Part shown: piece by piece, positions 25,701 through 38,438 of the stretch
Position numbering within the stretch: the stretch's first letter is position 1
How the letters are laid out: each line of letters starts with the position of its first letter
Source of the DNA: Pratylenchus scribneri
Taxonomy: Eukaryota; Nematoda; Chromadorea; Rhabditida; Pratylenchidae
Reading direction: 5' to 3'
DNA: 64,000 nt
Assembly (NCBI GenBank): GCA_030063045.1
Contig: JAQSEB010000037.1
Location: forward strand, 1,612,001 to 1,676,000
The notes under the pieces: model-generated
What the model was told of the DNA's origin: nothing
Databases searched by the model: none
What the model saw: only the letters and a program-made list of their open reading frames with translations
Translations under genes and position numbers: made by a program

Positions 25701-26741
25701 TTTAGTTAGGCCTAAAAAATTGGTAACAAATTTCACTCTCACTTCACCCCCCCCCCCCCATGTGAAAAAATCCTGGAACCGCCATTGAAATGAAACAATG
25801 CTTTCTTCTCATCTTTTTCTCAAAGAAATTTGCATTAATATTAAAAGAAAGCGCAGTAAGCAGGGACCAACCAATTAAAGGAATTCAATTTTTACTAAAT
25901 TTTAAGCAAACCTCTTCTTCGTTTCCCCCACTATCGTAATTTCCTGTTGTTGGAATGCTGATGAGGATGATGTTGACGAATTTTTGCCGGCATTCTCCGT
26001 GGATTTCACAACATCCAAAACACAAATTTCATCATCATCGCCTTCGTCCGGGAGCAAATCGACTAGCGCCTGGCGCTCTCGGCGAATTGTTTCATCCTAA
26101 ATATTTTTGATAATTTTGTTTACAAATTTTGACTTAAAACCTCCTCTTCTTTGGCCTTTTTCGCCGCTTTTTTCCTCTCTTTTGTACTGCCCGAAGAAGA
26201 ACGCCGTCGTTTTTCCCTGCCATTTTCCACTTCCCATAATGGTTTTTCCTTCTTCTTTTTCACTTTTTCCTATAAAAATTTATTTAATTGAACTTTTACA
26301 TTTTAAAGCTGACTGCTTCCGTTGTTTTTGCTTTGTTATCATCATTGCCAAAAAGTTTATCCAGCAAGTTTTCCCGGGATTTTCGATGAGCTTGATTGAA
26401 TAAATTATCCTCGAACACATTTGTCAGCGAATTCCTGCACTTGTCTGGACGCTTAAATTCATAATTTTAATTAAACAATATAAAAGTAAATGTTATACCC
26501 TCCAAATTGGCAATTTTTCAAGTCCATTTTTCTCGGCTTTTCCCGACATTTTTGACGTAGAAGGCATTTTTTCCTGATCATTTTGCACCTTTTTCTCCGA
26601 CGATTTTAATGAAGATGAAGTGGTAATTGGCGGTTTTGTGTGCCAATATGGACAATAAGGCCGGCTGCAATTCAGTTCTTTTGTTTCTATTGGACAATTG
26701 ACATGAATAAATGGATTGCTAATATTCGTTCTTGGAATCAT
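19779..26741 (-). CDS. RNA exonuclease 1 homologue (REXO1 / Elongin-A-binding protein 1 type)
   Basis: Twenty exons read right to left with perfect phase: 26741-26499, 26451-26314, 26269-26141, 26096-25912, 25343-25112, 25070-24894, 24848-24692, 24323-24234, 24046-23880, 23674-23528, 23459-23306, 22928-22820, 22433-22289, 22177-22033, 21990-21868, 21439-21217, 20740-20602, 20558-20446, 20007-19916, 19867-19779 (998 aa). The N-terminus carries a CCCH zinc motif (C16, C25, C30, H34), as in REXO1. The middle is Lys/Pro-rich. An EloA-BP1-like helical block follows (RKVSLQIRQARLAIIHAEYA). The C-terminus is a DEDDh exonuclease with LDCEMVY (Exo I), GHSLESDLRAL (Exo II) and GHDSKEDAL (Exo III), so all catalytic residues are present. 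This family trims RNA 3' ends in the nucleus. Three small exons near 24.0-24.8 kb encode related PLP..T..P.KR segments. The gene diverges from the M16 peptidase gene. Confidence 0.9.
20160..20440. repeat. Intronic AAACCGGTTTAA repeat family
   Basis: This sits in the intron between the last Exo II and Exo III exons. It carries serial TTTTGGTTTAAAACC phrases and a terminal ATTGAACCGTTTTAAAATTT motif followed by GGCAAATTAAAATATTT, shared with the copies at 18400 and 20815. Confidence 0.5.
20815..21115. repeat. Intronic AAACCGGTTTAA repeat family
   Basis: It begins with GGTTTAATAGTTTAAATCC, carries TCGATTGGATTTGGGTGG, and ends ATTAAACCGGTTTAAAATTT. This is the same architecture as the copies in neighbouring introns. 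Confidence 0.5.
22530..22770. repeat. Intronic AAACCGGTTTAA repeat family (degenerate)
   Basis: It contains GAACCGTCTAAACCATATTTTGG-like and GACGAACTCTATCGAATGC-like phrases typical of the family, in the reverse order to some copies. It is heavily diverged. Confidence 0.4.
23060..23270. repeat. Intronic AAACCGGTTTAA repeat family (degenerate)
   Basis: It contains ACGGTTTAAATC, GGTTCAAAACCACTTTAGAA-like phrases and GGTTTAGGCGTTAAGAATAAACC, matching the order of the copy at 20815 in an adjacent intron of the same gene. Confidence 0.4.
24429..24630. mobile_element. MITE-like element, copy 3 (intronic)
   Basis: The left end has GTCGGTTCTTATGGGTTATCC and the right end GGATAACCCAGAAATACC, an imperfect inverted repeat. 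The interior has GGTTACGACAACGTGAGATGAT. It belongs with the copies at 2475 and 15931 and lies in an intron of the exonuclease gene. A more decayed relative may lie at 43036-43210. Confidence 0.55.
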
Positions 26742-27366
26742 TTTTTTCTTAAATCTGAAAATATAGATAAGTAATAAAAATATGTATGCTCCAATGAAAT
26801 AAACAAATAAAACATTTTAAACTATTTTTAGCTACCTAATTTTAAATTTTTTTTTTGGAAATTGATTTTTGATAAGCTAATTGCTTATTCGAATTCTAAG
26901 GTTTTTAGACGATTTTGTGCATTAGCGATTTTACAAAACATGAGAACGAGAGCGCATTCAATATTTTTAATTTTTATTTCATCCCAACCTCTCCATTTTA
27001 TGTACTATTTTCATCCAAACATGTGCGTGCCAAGATTTTTTCATAAATGAAATCTCTAAATTTCTTAGAGATTTTCAGTTCCAATTCCATTTCCAACTTC
27101 CATCCAATTCCAATTCCAATTTCCAACTCAAATTCTAAAGTTCAGTTCCAATTCCAACCAAAACCAAGCATCTATCCTCTCTGTTTTTTTAAAGTTTTTC
27201 AAAAATATGGTTCGGTGGTTTAGGTTTATTTGAGACAGCCGCCCAATGCATCGCGATTTTATCTTTTATAGGATTTGACTTTGAAAATTTTATTTCTTTG
27301 AATTAAAATTTCATCTCATCATCATCATTATCAAAAATATTCAGCAGAAAATAACAAAACAAATAA
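26742..27366. promoter_or_regulatory. Bidirectional promoter region, exonuclease / M16 peptidase
   Basis: The two start codons are 625 bp apart in divergent orientation with no other gene between. The centre contains a low-complexity run of TTCCAATTCCAA-type repeats (about 27075-27165). Shared regulation is inference; no specific factor site is recognised. Confidence 0.5.
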
Positions 27367-30300
27367 ATGCTAAGAATGTTGTTCAAAAATGTCGCCAGCA
27401 TAAAAATTAATGAAATAATCAAGCTAGACATGTATCAATCTACACGGTCCAAATTGAGAGTAGCCGTTGCTTCAGTGCCTGGTCCAATGGTTAGAGGCCA
27501 TATTAGTTTTGGTAATTTAATTCAATTATTTCAATTAAAATGTATTCATTTGCAGTAACTGAAACAAATACGGACGACGGTTTGCCGCATACACTCGAGC
27601 ACTTGGTTTTCATGGGAAGCAAAAAATACCCGTACAAAGGGGTTTTGGATGTGATCGCGAATCGATGCTTGGTATTGATTATAATTTTTTTAAAATTCAC
27701 TAATAACTTCTTATTAGGCATCCGGAACAAATGCGCATACGGACCAGGATCATACGGCCTACACATTAGCAACGGCGGGAGCCAATGGATTTTTGAAAGT
27801 TTTGCCGGTCTACATCGATCATCTTCTCGGTCCAATGTTAACGGTTTCTTTAAATATTTTCATCATTTTAATTGAGAATTGACATTTTCAGCCGTCTCAA
27901 TATCTCACCGAAGTGCACCATATCGATGGAGAAGGCAATGATTCGGGTGTTGTTTATAGGTTTGTTAATAAAAGCAAAAATAAATGGAGATAAATTAACG
28001 CATTCCGCGTTTCAGTACTTTAAGTTAAGGCCTCCTTCTTACGACGAAATTTTCAAAAAATTAGTAAAATTGTTAAATTAAAACTTGTTTTATTTTACAG
28101 TGAAATGCAGGATCATGAATCAGAAATGGAGCGAATGATCGATCAGCAGCGCAAAAATTTATTCTACCCAAAAGGTTCAAGCTATGCGGCTGCCACCGGT
28201 GGAAGGCTGAAAAATCTGCGGGAATCGTGTTCACTGGAGAAAGTTCGCCAATATCACCGACAATTTTATCACCCAAATAATATGGTTTTGGATAAAAAAA
28301 TAAATTTAAAATAAATTCAAAATTTAAGTTTATAACTGTCAGTGGCATTGTCGATCATGGCCAATTGTTGGGCGCAATTGAGAAGGTGGAAGGCGAATAC
28401 CTCGACCGAATACCAAAGAATTTCCAACGCCCTTTTCAATCGAGACTACCCGAAATTGAACCGAAGATGAGCCGAATTGTTTGTCCAAGTGATGATGAAA
28501 CAGTCGGTAAGTATTAAAACAAAATTTAATGGAAATTATTTAAAATGGCGAAAAAATATTTTATGATTATTTGATTATGTTTTAGTTTGGGTTTAACCAA
28601 TTCGAACATAGTTTTGAAACATTAAACCAAAATGGTTTTAAACCGTTTAATAACCTTTATCCTTTAATTGTTGATCAAACCATAACAAATTATATACCAT
28701 TCAATTCAATGCGTCATTTTGACCAGCTCTATCCATTTATGGGAGAGAACAAACCATTAAACCGCTAAAATCTTTTCCAATTTCATTGTTTTTTTCGCCA
28801 AATTAATGTTATCCAAATTTAATTCTAATTTATATTTAAGGAATTGTTGAAATGTCTTGGCGAGGTCCTCCGGCAACCGATTTATACAAATTGGAGGCAC
28901 TGATGGTATTGATTGATTATTTAACGAATACGGCCGGTGCCCCATTGAAAATTGATTTTGTCCAAGTGGAGGACCCATTCTGCTCTTCCGTCCATATTTC
29001 AATACTGGAACAGATGGATTGTGAAATTATTGCCAACTTTGGTGGTGTTCCCGTCAATAAGCTGGATAAAATTCACGAAAGGTAGGCAATAATTAATAAA
29101 ATTTAAATCATAATTTAATGTGTGATGAATAATTTAAGGTTTTTCTCAAAAACTGTTTTGGACCATAACAAGGCGAGTGCATTTGACATGGAACGAATCG
29201 GGTTCATCATTGAGCAACAGGAACTGGCATTCCTTTCAGAATTGGAAAACAATGGCCATTCATTGATCAAAGATGGAATTGTTGGACATCAATTATACGG
29301 TGCCGAAGGCAATGGAGAATATCAACAATTGGAGGAGCGAATAAATGAAGTAAAATTATATTAATATTTAAATAAATTATTTTAAATTTAATTTTGATTT
29401 TTTATTGTATTATTTTAAATAATTAATTTAATTATTTTTAAAGTTGGAAGCATTGAATCAGCTGAAGAAAGAGGACAACGAATTTTGGTGCAAACTTTTC
29501 AATGAATTTTTCACCGACCGCTGCGTTTGCGTGATTGGCGAGCCAAGCGAAGAAGAAGTCGAGAAAATTATGGAAAAGGTAACATTTGAAAGTATAATTA
29601 AAAGTTGATTTAGGTCACAAAACTCAAACTATTTTTGGGTTTTTTAAGTTTTTCTAATGAAATTTTCTCCAAGAAGTTCTTAAATATTTAAAAAAAAAAT
29701 AATAAAAATTAAAATAAAAGCTTAAAAAGTAATTTAATTACTATTTCCTTAAAATTTCTGATACAAAAAATAAATAAAATCTAAAAATCCATTCCCTGAT
29801 TAAAATTGGATTAATTTTTCAGGAAGAGCAAAGAATAAATGAGCAAAAAACGAGACTTGGCGAGAGCGGTTTGAAGGCAAAACAGGAAGAATTGGAAGCG
29901 GCTATTGATGAGAATACGGTACATTTTATTTTAATTAATTATTCCATAATTTAATTAAAATTTATTTTCCAATTTAATTTTTTTAAATATTTTCAGCGCA
30001 ATAAACCTGACGAGAATTTGCTGAACGAACTAATTGTGAAAGAAATTGAGCAATTTGCACTGATCCCAGTGGAAACATTCCACCCTAAAATGTTCAAAGG
30101 CTAAGATGCACATAATGTGCCGCCAAATCTTCCATTCCAATCATTTGTTCACAAAGTGTCCAGCGATTTTTTTGAGGTAATCTTCAATAACATTTTTTAA
30201 AAGAAATAAAATAATCTTAAATTTTAAGGCCACAATTCTGTTCGACACCCATTCGCTGTCAAGGGAGGATCGCAATTTTCTGACGCTTTGGTCCGAACTG

Positions 30301-32295
30301 ATGTTCCAATCACCCGCTAACGTTGATGGCAAATTACTCAGTTATGAAGAAGTGGCCAAACTGGCCACCCGTGACCTCGTTTCCAATGTCATTTCCGTTG
30401 GGGTTTCCGGCGTCTATGATCGATTCATGTCACTGAAATTGCGCGTCGACAATCAAAATTTCAAAATGTTGCCAAAATGGGCTGAAATCTATTTGAAGGG
30501 AATTAAATTTGATGCAAAACGAGTGATGATTTGTGCCAAAAATATGGCAAATAAAGCGGCGGAAAGCAAACGAGATGGAAACACAATGGCCCATTTTTTG
30601 AACACTTCGTCAACATACAATAAAAGTAAGTCAAAGAAAAAAAAAAGAGTAGGAATTAAATTTTGAATTAAAAATATTTTTTGAATTAAGGCCAAAAACA
30701 ATTTTCGAAATAAATTTCCGATACAAATAATTTTTATCTATTATTACAGATTCAAACACGCATCTATACAATTATTTGACGCAAGAGCAATTCCATCGGC
30801 ACATTTCCGCCCAACTCGAAAATGCATCGGAAGAAGAAGCTGGCAAAATACTGAAGAAATTGCAAAATGTTCAGGACGCAGTCCTCTCCTCAATTGTGAA
30901 TGTCCATTTTTCGGGTGAACCGGCAAAATTGCAGGAAGACGAATGGAATGAGCAAAATTGGAATTTTTTGGCCAGTCAATCGGACAAAGTGGAATTGGAG
31001 TGCGCACCGGATTATGAACAAAATTGGGAACAAATGGGCAAATGTCGTGCAATTGCTGGTATTTTAATTAAAAAAATTTTTTAATTTTAAATTAATTTAT
31101 TTTTTATAAATTATAGTTGGCGGCTCGGAGAGTGCCTTCCTTCTGCAAAAAACAAAATTTGATGGAACATGGCAGGAAGCACTTTCACCCGATGGAAAAA
31201 CGATGGAAACACTGCTTCTCACCCAGTATTTATGCCATTGCGAGGGACCACTTTGGAATGTAAAAAATTAAAATTTTATAATCAAAAATTACAATTACAA
31301 TCCAAATTTACAATCCACATGAATTAATGAATTATTTTCTAGGCAATCCGAGGCGCTGGCCTCGCCTACAATGCGTCAATTGATTTGATGCCTGACCGAA
31401 AATCAATAATGCTCAGTTTGTATCGGTGCAGTCAACTCGTTTCGGCCTATGACAAAACCAAGGAAACTGTGGTAAGTAATTGAAAAATTCGCCCATAAAC
31501 ATTTTTTTTAATTCAAAATTTTTTCAGTTGAAAATTTTGGACGATGCAAAATTGGACGAGGCACAATTTGAAGCGGCAAAACGGTCGATGGTTTGCGAAC
31601 TTGTCAGTGGACAAAGCACCGTCGAAACGGCAGCAATGTCGGCGATGCTGGCCACAATTCGAAATGTTGGACTAAATTTTACTCAGTTAAGGAAAAAATT
31701 ATTTCAATTTTTATTTTATAAAATTCAGAGTATTATGCAATCGAATTTGGACGGCCCGAATGGACGATGTTTTGTGCAAAGGTTCGCCAGCAATTCGCCA
31801 ACTCTTTGACGATACCAAATCCATTCGTTGCATTGCACTGAATCCATCGCGAATTGACGAAGTGAAGAAAAGCTTTGAAGGTGTTGAAATTTGCAAGCTG
31901 GAACAATTTCAAACGAAATATGAGGTTTATAAATTCATTCAAACTCATGACATAAATTTTTCAGAATGAAACTGAATTGGAGGAAATCGAAAAATATAGC
32001 GCGGAATTGGCCGAAGATGAGGAGGAAGCACCGAAAAATGTAAGTAAAAGGGAATGAAAAAGGAGTAAAGGTAGAAAAAATGTTGGGGGAATCGGGAATA
32101 CGAAATGAATTTGAAAATTTTTATTATGTGTCAGAAAAACATTCTCTCACTTTTTGTTCATCTAAAAAAATTGTTGACCTTGATAGGATTCGAAGAAATG
32201 AACAAAAATGAATGAAATAAAATAAATGATCTGAAATTTTATTTATTTATTTTTTTTTTTTGCAGAAACGGTCAAGGTGCTGCAACACAATTTGA
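27367..32295 (+). CDS. M16 family zinc metallopeptidase (C05D11.1 / YOL098C-like), one in-frame stop
   Basis: Nineteen exons keep phase throughout: 27367-27511, 27556-27671, 27718-27843, 27892-27959, 28101-28284, 28329-28506, 28841-29081, 29139-29349, 29444-29578, 29823-29918, 29997-30176, 30229-30625, 30750-31058, 31117-31259, 31343-31471, 31528-31685, 31729-31924, 31965-32039, 32266-32295 (1039 codons). The inverted zinc motif HTLEH (H60, E63, H64) and the distal Glu in GVVYSEMQ (E153) are present, so the active site looks complete. The C-terminal half has the family's GGSESAF segment near the substrate-holding domain. It is most like the nematode/yeast M16C branch, not mitochondrial processing peptidase. 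One oddity is a TAA at 30102-30104, in frame inside exon 11, with family-like sequence on both sides. It may be a polymorphism, an assembly error, readthrough or recent inactivation. The last exon encodes KRSRCCNTI and a stop, directly before the duplicated zinc-finger DNA. Confidence 0.85.
28560..28800. repeat. Intronic AAACCGGTTTAA repeat family
   Basis: This is in intron 6 of the M16 gene. It shares TTTAGTTTGGGTTTAACCAATT-like and AAACCATTAAACCGCTAAAA-like phrases with copies in the two neighbouring genes, in the orientation of the copy at 18400. Confidence 0.5.
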
Positions 32296-32574
32296 GCATC
32301 TCTGGAATTTCATTTACAGCAACAACAACAAAATTTGATGCCATCTCCTTCACCATTTTCGCCATTCAATTTTGGGCCATATTCACCAGTAACAGATGTT
32401 CCCTCATCATCATCCACTTCTTCATCCTTTTTTCCTCCTCAACAATTCACAACACTCAATCACAACAATCCAACAAAAATCATTCATCAATTCTCTTTGA
32501 CAAGAAATCCTCATTTGTTCAGGTGACAAAAATCAGGGCTTACGAATTTGGGCCCCGAAAAATTATTTTTAATG

Positions 32575-32700
32575 AAATCAACCGGAACAAACAGATTAAA
32601 ACTTTCCGGAAAAGAGGCGGAATTAATTCTTTCCGGTTAAAACTTTTCGGAATCCAATAGGAACAACTTAGATTAAAACTTTCCGGAAAACAGGCGGAAT
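32575..32700. repeat. Minisatellite remnant, intron 1 of copy B
   Basis: Only about three decayed units of the AACTTTCCGGAA...CCGGAACAA family remain, against about twelve in copy A's intron 1. The flanking intron sequence is otherwise alignable. Confidence 0.75.
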
Positions 32701-35700
32701 TAAATCTAGTGAATTTTAATGGGGAAATGCCTTAAAATTGATTATTTTACCTATTTAATAATATTTCTAATTAATTTCAAGGAATGTCCGGTGTCCGCCA
32801 CCCACTCTTTTCGACCCATATGCAGCTTCAGTGGCAGCCAATTTCATGCAACATTTTTCCAAACCAAAATTTGACCCCCACCAATCACAAATGATGCCGC
32901 CCCAAATGTGGAATAATGGAATTGGAGGATGACCAATGATGATGGGCGATGGGCCAATGACCAACAACAACATTCATTCTGCCTCATTTACTAATTCCGC
33001 ATTTGGCTTCGGATTCCCACAGGTGGGGAAAAAGGGGAAATGAAATAAAATTGAATCCTTCTTTTTTGCATTATTCGCATTCATTTGATTAATTTAATTA
33101 ATTTTAAATATTTTTTTTTAATTTAAGCCTTCATTTTTTTTTGTCTAGTTTTGAATTCTTAATTTGATAAAGTTTTATATTCGTTTTTAAAATTTTGAGA
33201 CAAAATTTTTGGCTAGAAAATTATTAAACTGCTTTAAGCGAATTTGCTTTAAATAAATAATTAAATTCTCCAAAAAATAAAAAAGAATTGCCATAATTAA
33301 TTTTTTGAGATGGAAAAATAGAAAAAGGTTCTCGAAAATTCCAATTTTTAAACATTTTTAAATGGTAAAAAATATAAATTAAATTTGCAGCTGCCCGAGA
33401 GTCCATCCAATTGCTGTGCTTCGCTGAATTCGACGGGTTCCTGCGCCTCATTGGAAAGTTTCGGCTCTTCATGTTTGCCATCTTCGCCCGATTCCTCCTC
33501 CAATTGCTCACTTCAAAATGGTGGCCCCCCATTCCCTTTGATTGGTGCCGCTAGTGCCTTTCGAAAATTGGCCTCCAATCAAAATCAAAATGGACTGATT
33601 TGTTGGCCATCAATGGAAAGTGCATCACCAACAATGATGGCTGCAGCTGCCAATGGGAATGATCTACGGTTGGGCAGCAATATGGCCACAGATTTCAGCG
33701 AATTGTTGGCCACAAATACGAACAAAAGTGCACCACCACAAAAGGGCATTCCACAAAATGGAGGGGAACAAAAACAATCACAAATTTTGCGGCACGAAAA
33801 TGAGGTGGATGAAGGGAAAAAGACAACGAAGGTGGGTACAAAATGCACATTTTTGCCCTTTGCGCATTTCTGGGAAAATTCGGGTCCACCATAAAATGTG
33901 TTCTTTAACAATTTTAATTAAATTTTCATGGGAAAATGCTGCAAATTAGATAATTTCCATCATTTTTTACAAATTAAAATTCAAAAAATGGCCAAATTGA
34001 ATTTTTATTTTACTAAAACAAAATTAGACTCGACGCTAATTTCCTAAATTTAACACATTTTTGGTATTTTTTTTCCAATTCCCAAAGGCATTTTTTATTC
34101 ACTTTTTTTCCATTTACTTTTTAGCCACCCCGATAATATTTAATAGGCCTTTTATTATTATTTTGGCATTGGCATCCATCCAGACAGCCAAACAAAATGA
34201 CAAAGCCATTAAATTCATCGTTCCTTTGCATCACATTTACAATTTTCCACCATTAATTTCAAAAAAATGAATGGAATTTTAGGCCATACGCCATAATATA
34301 TTCTAATTGTAATTGGTAGAATAAAAATTTTAACAAAAATTTGTGGCCCCAAATAAAAATCATCTTCGAGATCTAAAGCTTCACCCCTAAATTTTACTCT
34401 GTTTTGGTTAAGGCCATAAATTTCGTTTTGGTTATTAAGAGTCGCAAAATTAGGGCCGAAAATTTTTATTACAAAAATATAAATGGAAAAATTCAAAAAA
34501 TTGGGATAAAACAAATAAATTCCATTTATAATTTTCAAAATTTGTGCATATTTTAGGCTCCAACCCCTTGGATGGGCTCCACCATAACTGTTCAACATGC
34601 TCAACAATTTATGCACAAAAATTCGACAACTACAAAGAAAAGGTCATTGGCACAGGAGAAAAAGCAGCAACAACCAAAAAAATCAACACTCGAACATTTT
34701 GGCCAAAGGAAGCCATCAATTTCGGTGCAGCAGGACAATGAAGAAGGACCACCGAAGAAAATGACCCGAAAATTGGGCACAACAATTTTTGTGCCTTTGG
34801 AAATGTCAAAGGGCAAAAAGGGAATAATGGTGGCACAAAAAGAATCAAAAAATGCGGACAATTCATTGGGACAACCGCCAACATTGATCCCGGCAATGGA
34901 ATTGGCCGAAATGGGCAAAAATGAGGCAAAGGAGACAGCGACAAAGGGAAATGGTGAATTGGAAAATGGCGACAAATACGCGAAAGCATTTTGTGAACAA
35001 CAACAAGAAGAAGCACCATTGCTTGAAGTGAGTTAGGGAAAACCAAAAAATAAAAAAAATATTTCTTCTACATATTAGTGGCACCGGGGCTACTGTTTTT
35101 AAAATACATAAAAATTCAAAAATTCCTATATTTACTCTATTAGTGGCCCCGGGACTAATATTTTTCACTGATCTTCCAAAGGGACTATTATTAGAGGCCA
35201 ATAACAGAAGAAATACAATATTAAAAAGTACATTAATTTAATTTCTAAATAGGCAAAATTATATTTAAAAAATTTTTTTAATTCTTAATTCATTTTTCTT
35301 ATCTTTAATAATTAATTATCAATCTAATTTGAATTATAAATGAATATATTAAATAAGTTTAATATTAAAATTAATTAGTTAATTAATATTTAATATTTTC
35401 TGAAGGTGAGAAATGTGAATTCATTGAATTGGAAGAGGCAAAATTTTTACAACAAAATGGCCAAAACAATGCGGACAATGAAGCGGCAATGGATGCCTCA
35501 TTTTTGTTGGCCGATTCGCCGCCAATATTGACATTGGAAAAAGAAAATGGAGGAGAAAAAAGGGCAAAAAAGGAAGGCAGAAAAAAGCAAAAAGGAATGG
35601 CAAATCTGAATGAGAAGAAAACAATAAGAAAATTGAAGAAGAGGACTATAAAAAAATTGACAAAAATTGACGAACAACGAATTGATGAATTGAATGAGAA

Positions 35701-36506
35701 AATTAAGGAGAAAATGAAGGATGAAAATGCGATAAAAAATGAGGAAATTGGAATGAAAAATGATGGCGGAGAAGAGGCAGAAAAGAAAATAAAGGAGGTG
35801 GGTGAATTTGAATTACCATATTTTTTTATACCCCAAGGAAATATTTTTCATCCTTTAAAAATTGGAAAAAATTAGGGGTCTAACTCCTTAATTTGTACAC
35901 AAAACAGATTAGAGCGGATTTTGTAGAGTCTTTGTGGGAACTAAATAGTCATCAAATTGAAGATGAGGAATTTAAAGTTGGAATAATAAGGTAATTAAGC
36001 TTGGTTGAATTAATCTTTCTCAATGAGATGAGCTGGGTTTTGGGACAACAAAAATGTCAATTTGATTTTTGGCTAAAAATTATAATTTTTTATTATATTT
36101 TTTCAACAAATCTCAGTTCATTAACCATTCTATTAATTAAGAATTTTATATTTTTAGCCGTTTAAATTGGAGGATTTGGAATCATCATCGTCCTCGTCAA
36201 TTTGCCCATTTGTTGGATTGGATGACGAACAACAAAATGAATCGGAAAGGAAGTCCGAGAATTGCGAAAAAATGGAAGAAAATGAGATGGAAGAGGAGGT
36301 GGAAGATGAAGAAGAAGGAGGAATAGTTGAGGATGAAGAGGAAGAAGAAAAGGAGAGGAAAGTGGCATGCCGATGGACAAATTGCAAAGAAAAATTTGAG
36401 GATGACGATCAACTTTACGACCATATGACAACGGTAATTAATAGGGGAGAAAAGGAGAAATGGGGAGAAATTTGGACAATTTTCTTCTTTTTTTTTTTAC
36501 TTTCAA

Positions 36507-36910
36507 GAATCCAACCGGAACAAACAGATTAAAACTTTCCGGAAACCGACCGGAACAAACTTAGATTAAAACTTTCCGGAAACCAACCGGAACAAATTTA
36601 GATTAAAACTTTCCGGAATCCAACCGGAACAAACTTAGCTTAAAACTTTCCGGAAACCAACCGGAACAAACTTAGATTAAAACTTTCCGGAAACCAACCG
36701 GAACAAACTTAGATTAAAGCTTTCCGGAAACCAACCGGAACAAACTTAGATTAAAGCTTTCCGGAAACCAACCGGAACAAACTTAGATTAAAGCTTTCCG
36801 GAAACCAACCGGAACAAACTTAGATTAAAGCTTTCCGGAAACCAACCGGAACAAACTTAGATTAAAACTTTCCGGAATCCAACCGGAACAAACTTAGATT
36901 AAAACTTTCA
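36507..36910. repeat. Minisatellite, intron 6 of copy B
   Basis: About eleven units of the 37-bp family, dominated by the AAACCAACCGG variant with a run of GATTAAAGCTTTCCGG units. Copy A's matching array uses mostly other variants. It ends just before the CTTTTCAG acceptor at about 36934. Confidence 0.9.
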
Positions 36911-38438
36911 ACCCTTATAATTATATCATCTTTTCAGGCACACGTTGAATTGTTGAAAAAATGGGTACTAGCCGAACAGCGAGAATTGGAACAACAAAGA
37001 AAAGCGGGACTGAAAAGGCGAAGGAGCAGTGGAGGAGGAAATGGGACAACATCAACGGCGAAGGAACGATTTCGATGCAGATGGCGAAAATGTGAACAAT
37101 TCCCGAGGAGGGGCGATGCCCAAAAGAAGGTGGGGGAATTTGAGAATATGATTAAATAGACGAAATTATTTAGTCCAAAATGGGCCGATTTTTTAGTGAA
37201 TTTTTTCCTTAAAATAGACGAATTTACTTATAATTAAAAAATAAAACGACATTTTTAGTTGGATTGGCTTCTGAAGCATTTGGTGATTCGGCATTCGCCC
37301 AAAGCTCGACCCTATTGTTGCATTTTTGCCGGATGCCCCCTTCGATTCCCAAAATTGGAAGCATTACGCGACCATCTTCGAACGGCCCATGACGACACCA
37401 ATGGAAAGGGCAATGGCCGAAAAAGTGGTGAGACGGCAAATGGAGTGGGCGAAGATGGCCGAACAAAAATAAATTGCTTGGAATTTCGACCACGCGTCCA
37501 TTTGCCAATTGGTGAATTCACAATAAAATAAATTGGGAATAAAATGGATGGGAATTAGTCATCGGATAGTAATGAAAAATGAATAATTTAATCAAGGATT
37601 AATGAATTTTTTAATTAAATAATTAAAATTGACATTTTTCAGTTCGTGATTGCATCGATGCCCGTACCGGAGAATGGATTCGAAGTCGACTGAACGGAGA
37701 AGAATTTGCTGCATTCAGCGATGAACCAAAACCACTGAATGAGAATTAACACAGTGGAACGGGCAAAATCCAGAAAAATGGGCAATCGAATCAGTTCACA
37801 ACAAAACGGCGAATTGAAACTATGCAAAACTATGGAAATAGGCGATGGACGGATTTTGGGCGTAAAGGTGGGAAAATTGGACCATTTTTATGGATATATA
37901 TTTATGAACAGATTATTGGCTTCCCAAGGGTAAGCCACAAGCAGAAATCTCTTTTGCTTTTTTTGGTGCTGGATTTTGAGAAAAATGCTCAAAATTTGCA
38001 TAGTGAAAAGTAAACATAATAGATTTATTTATCCTAATCTAAAAGGCTAGTTATTTGGGGCGAGAGGTTGGGCTTAGGCTTGAGGCACTATTTGATTGAT
38101 AGGGTGATGGGGGGTGATTAAGCAAAAAAGTTGGGGTACAGTAGGACAAATAGGAAAGTCCCTTATTAGGCAATGTTGGCATTGGCATTGACAATATAAT
38201 AGTGGATAATTTTGTTAAATTGCCACAGGAAGAATAGGGGACAAAGAAAATTGAGGAATCTCTCCCATTTTTATTCATAAGTCATAAAAATAAATTAATA
38301 AAATATTTAATATTTTTTATTATTTTAGGCCGAATCCACAATGACAATGAGGACCAATTGCAGTCTTCTCGAATGTCTTTGCATGACACCGTCAACCATC
38401 TCAAAGGAATTTTCCAAAAAATGTCGATGAGGCGATGA

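Larger units (their letters stand above)
32302..38438 (+). pseudogene. Second copy of the zinc-finger gene (copy B), 5'-truncated and broken
   Basis: It is collinear with copy A from the middle of its exon 1 to about 250 bp past the stop, introns included, so it arose by DNA duplication and not retrotransposition. It lacks the start codon and upstream region. The exon-1 remnant has a 2-nt insertion (near 32461). The exon-2 remnant has a 7-nt insertion after its start and a TGG-to-TGA change (near 32930). The exon-9 remnant reads a TAA straight after PLNEN (near 37747). The acidic and zinc-finger exons (36158-36433, 36934-37128, 37259 onward) remain open and very similar to copy A, so the duplication is fairly recent. 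A partial transcript could still be made from the peptidase promoter. There is no sign of a new start. Confidence 0.9.

Noticed and set aside
32302..38438. Functional second zinc-finger gene
   Set aside because: Missing start region, 2-nt and 7-nt insertions, TGG-to-TGA and a later TAA argue for a pseudogene despite open zinc-finger exons.
32302..38438. Processed retrocopy of the zinc-finger gene
   Set aside because: Introns and intronic repeats are retained and there is no A-tail, so it is a DNA-level duplication.
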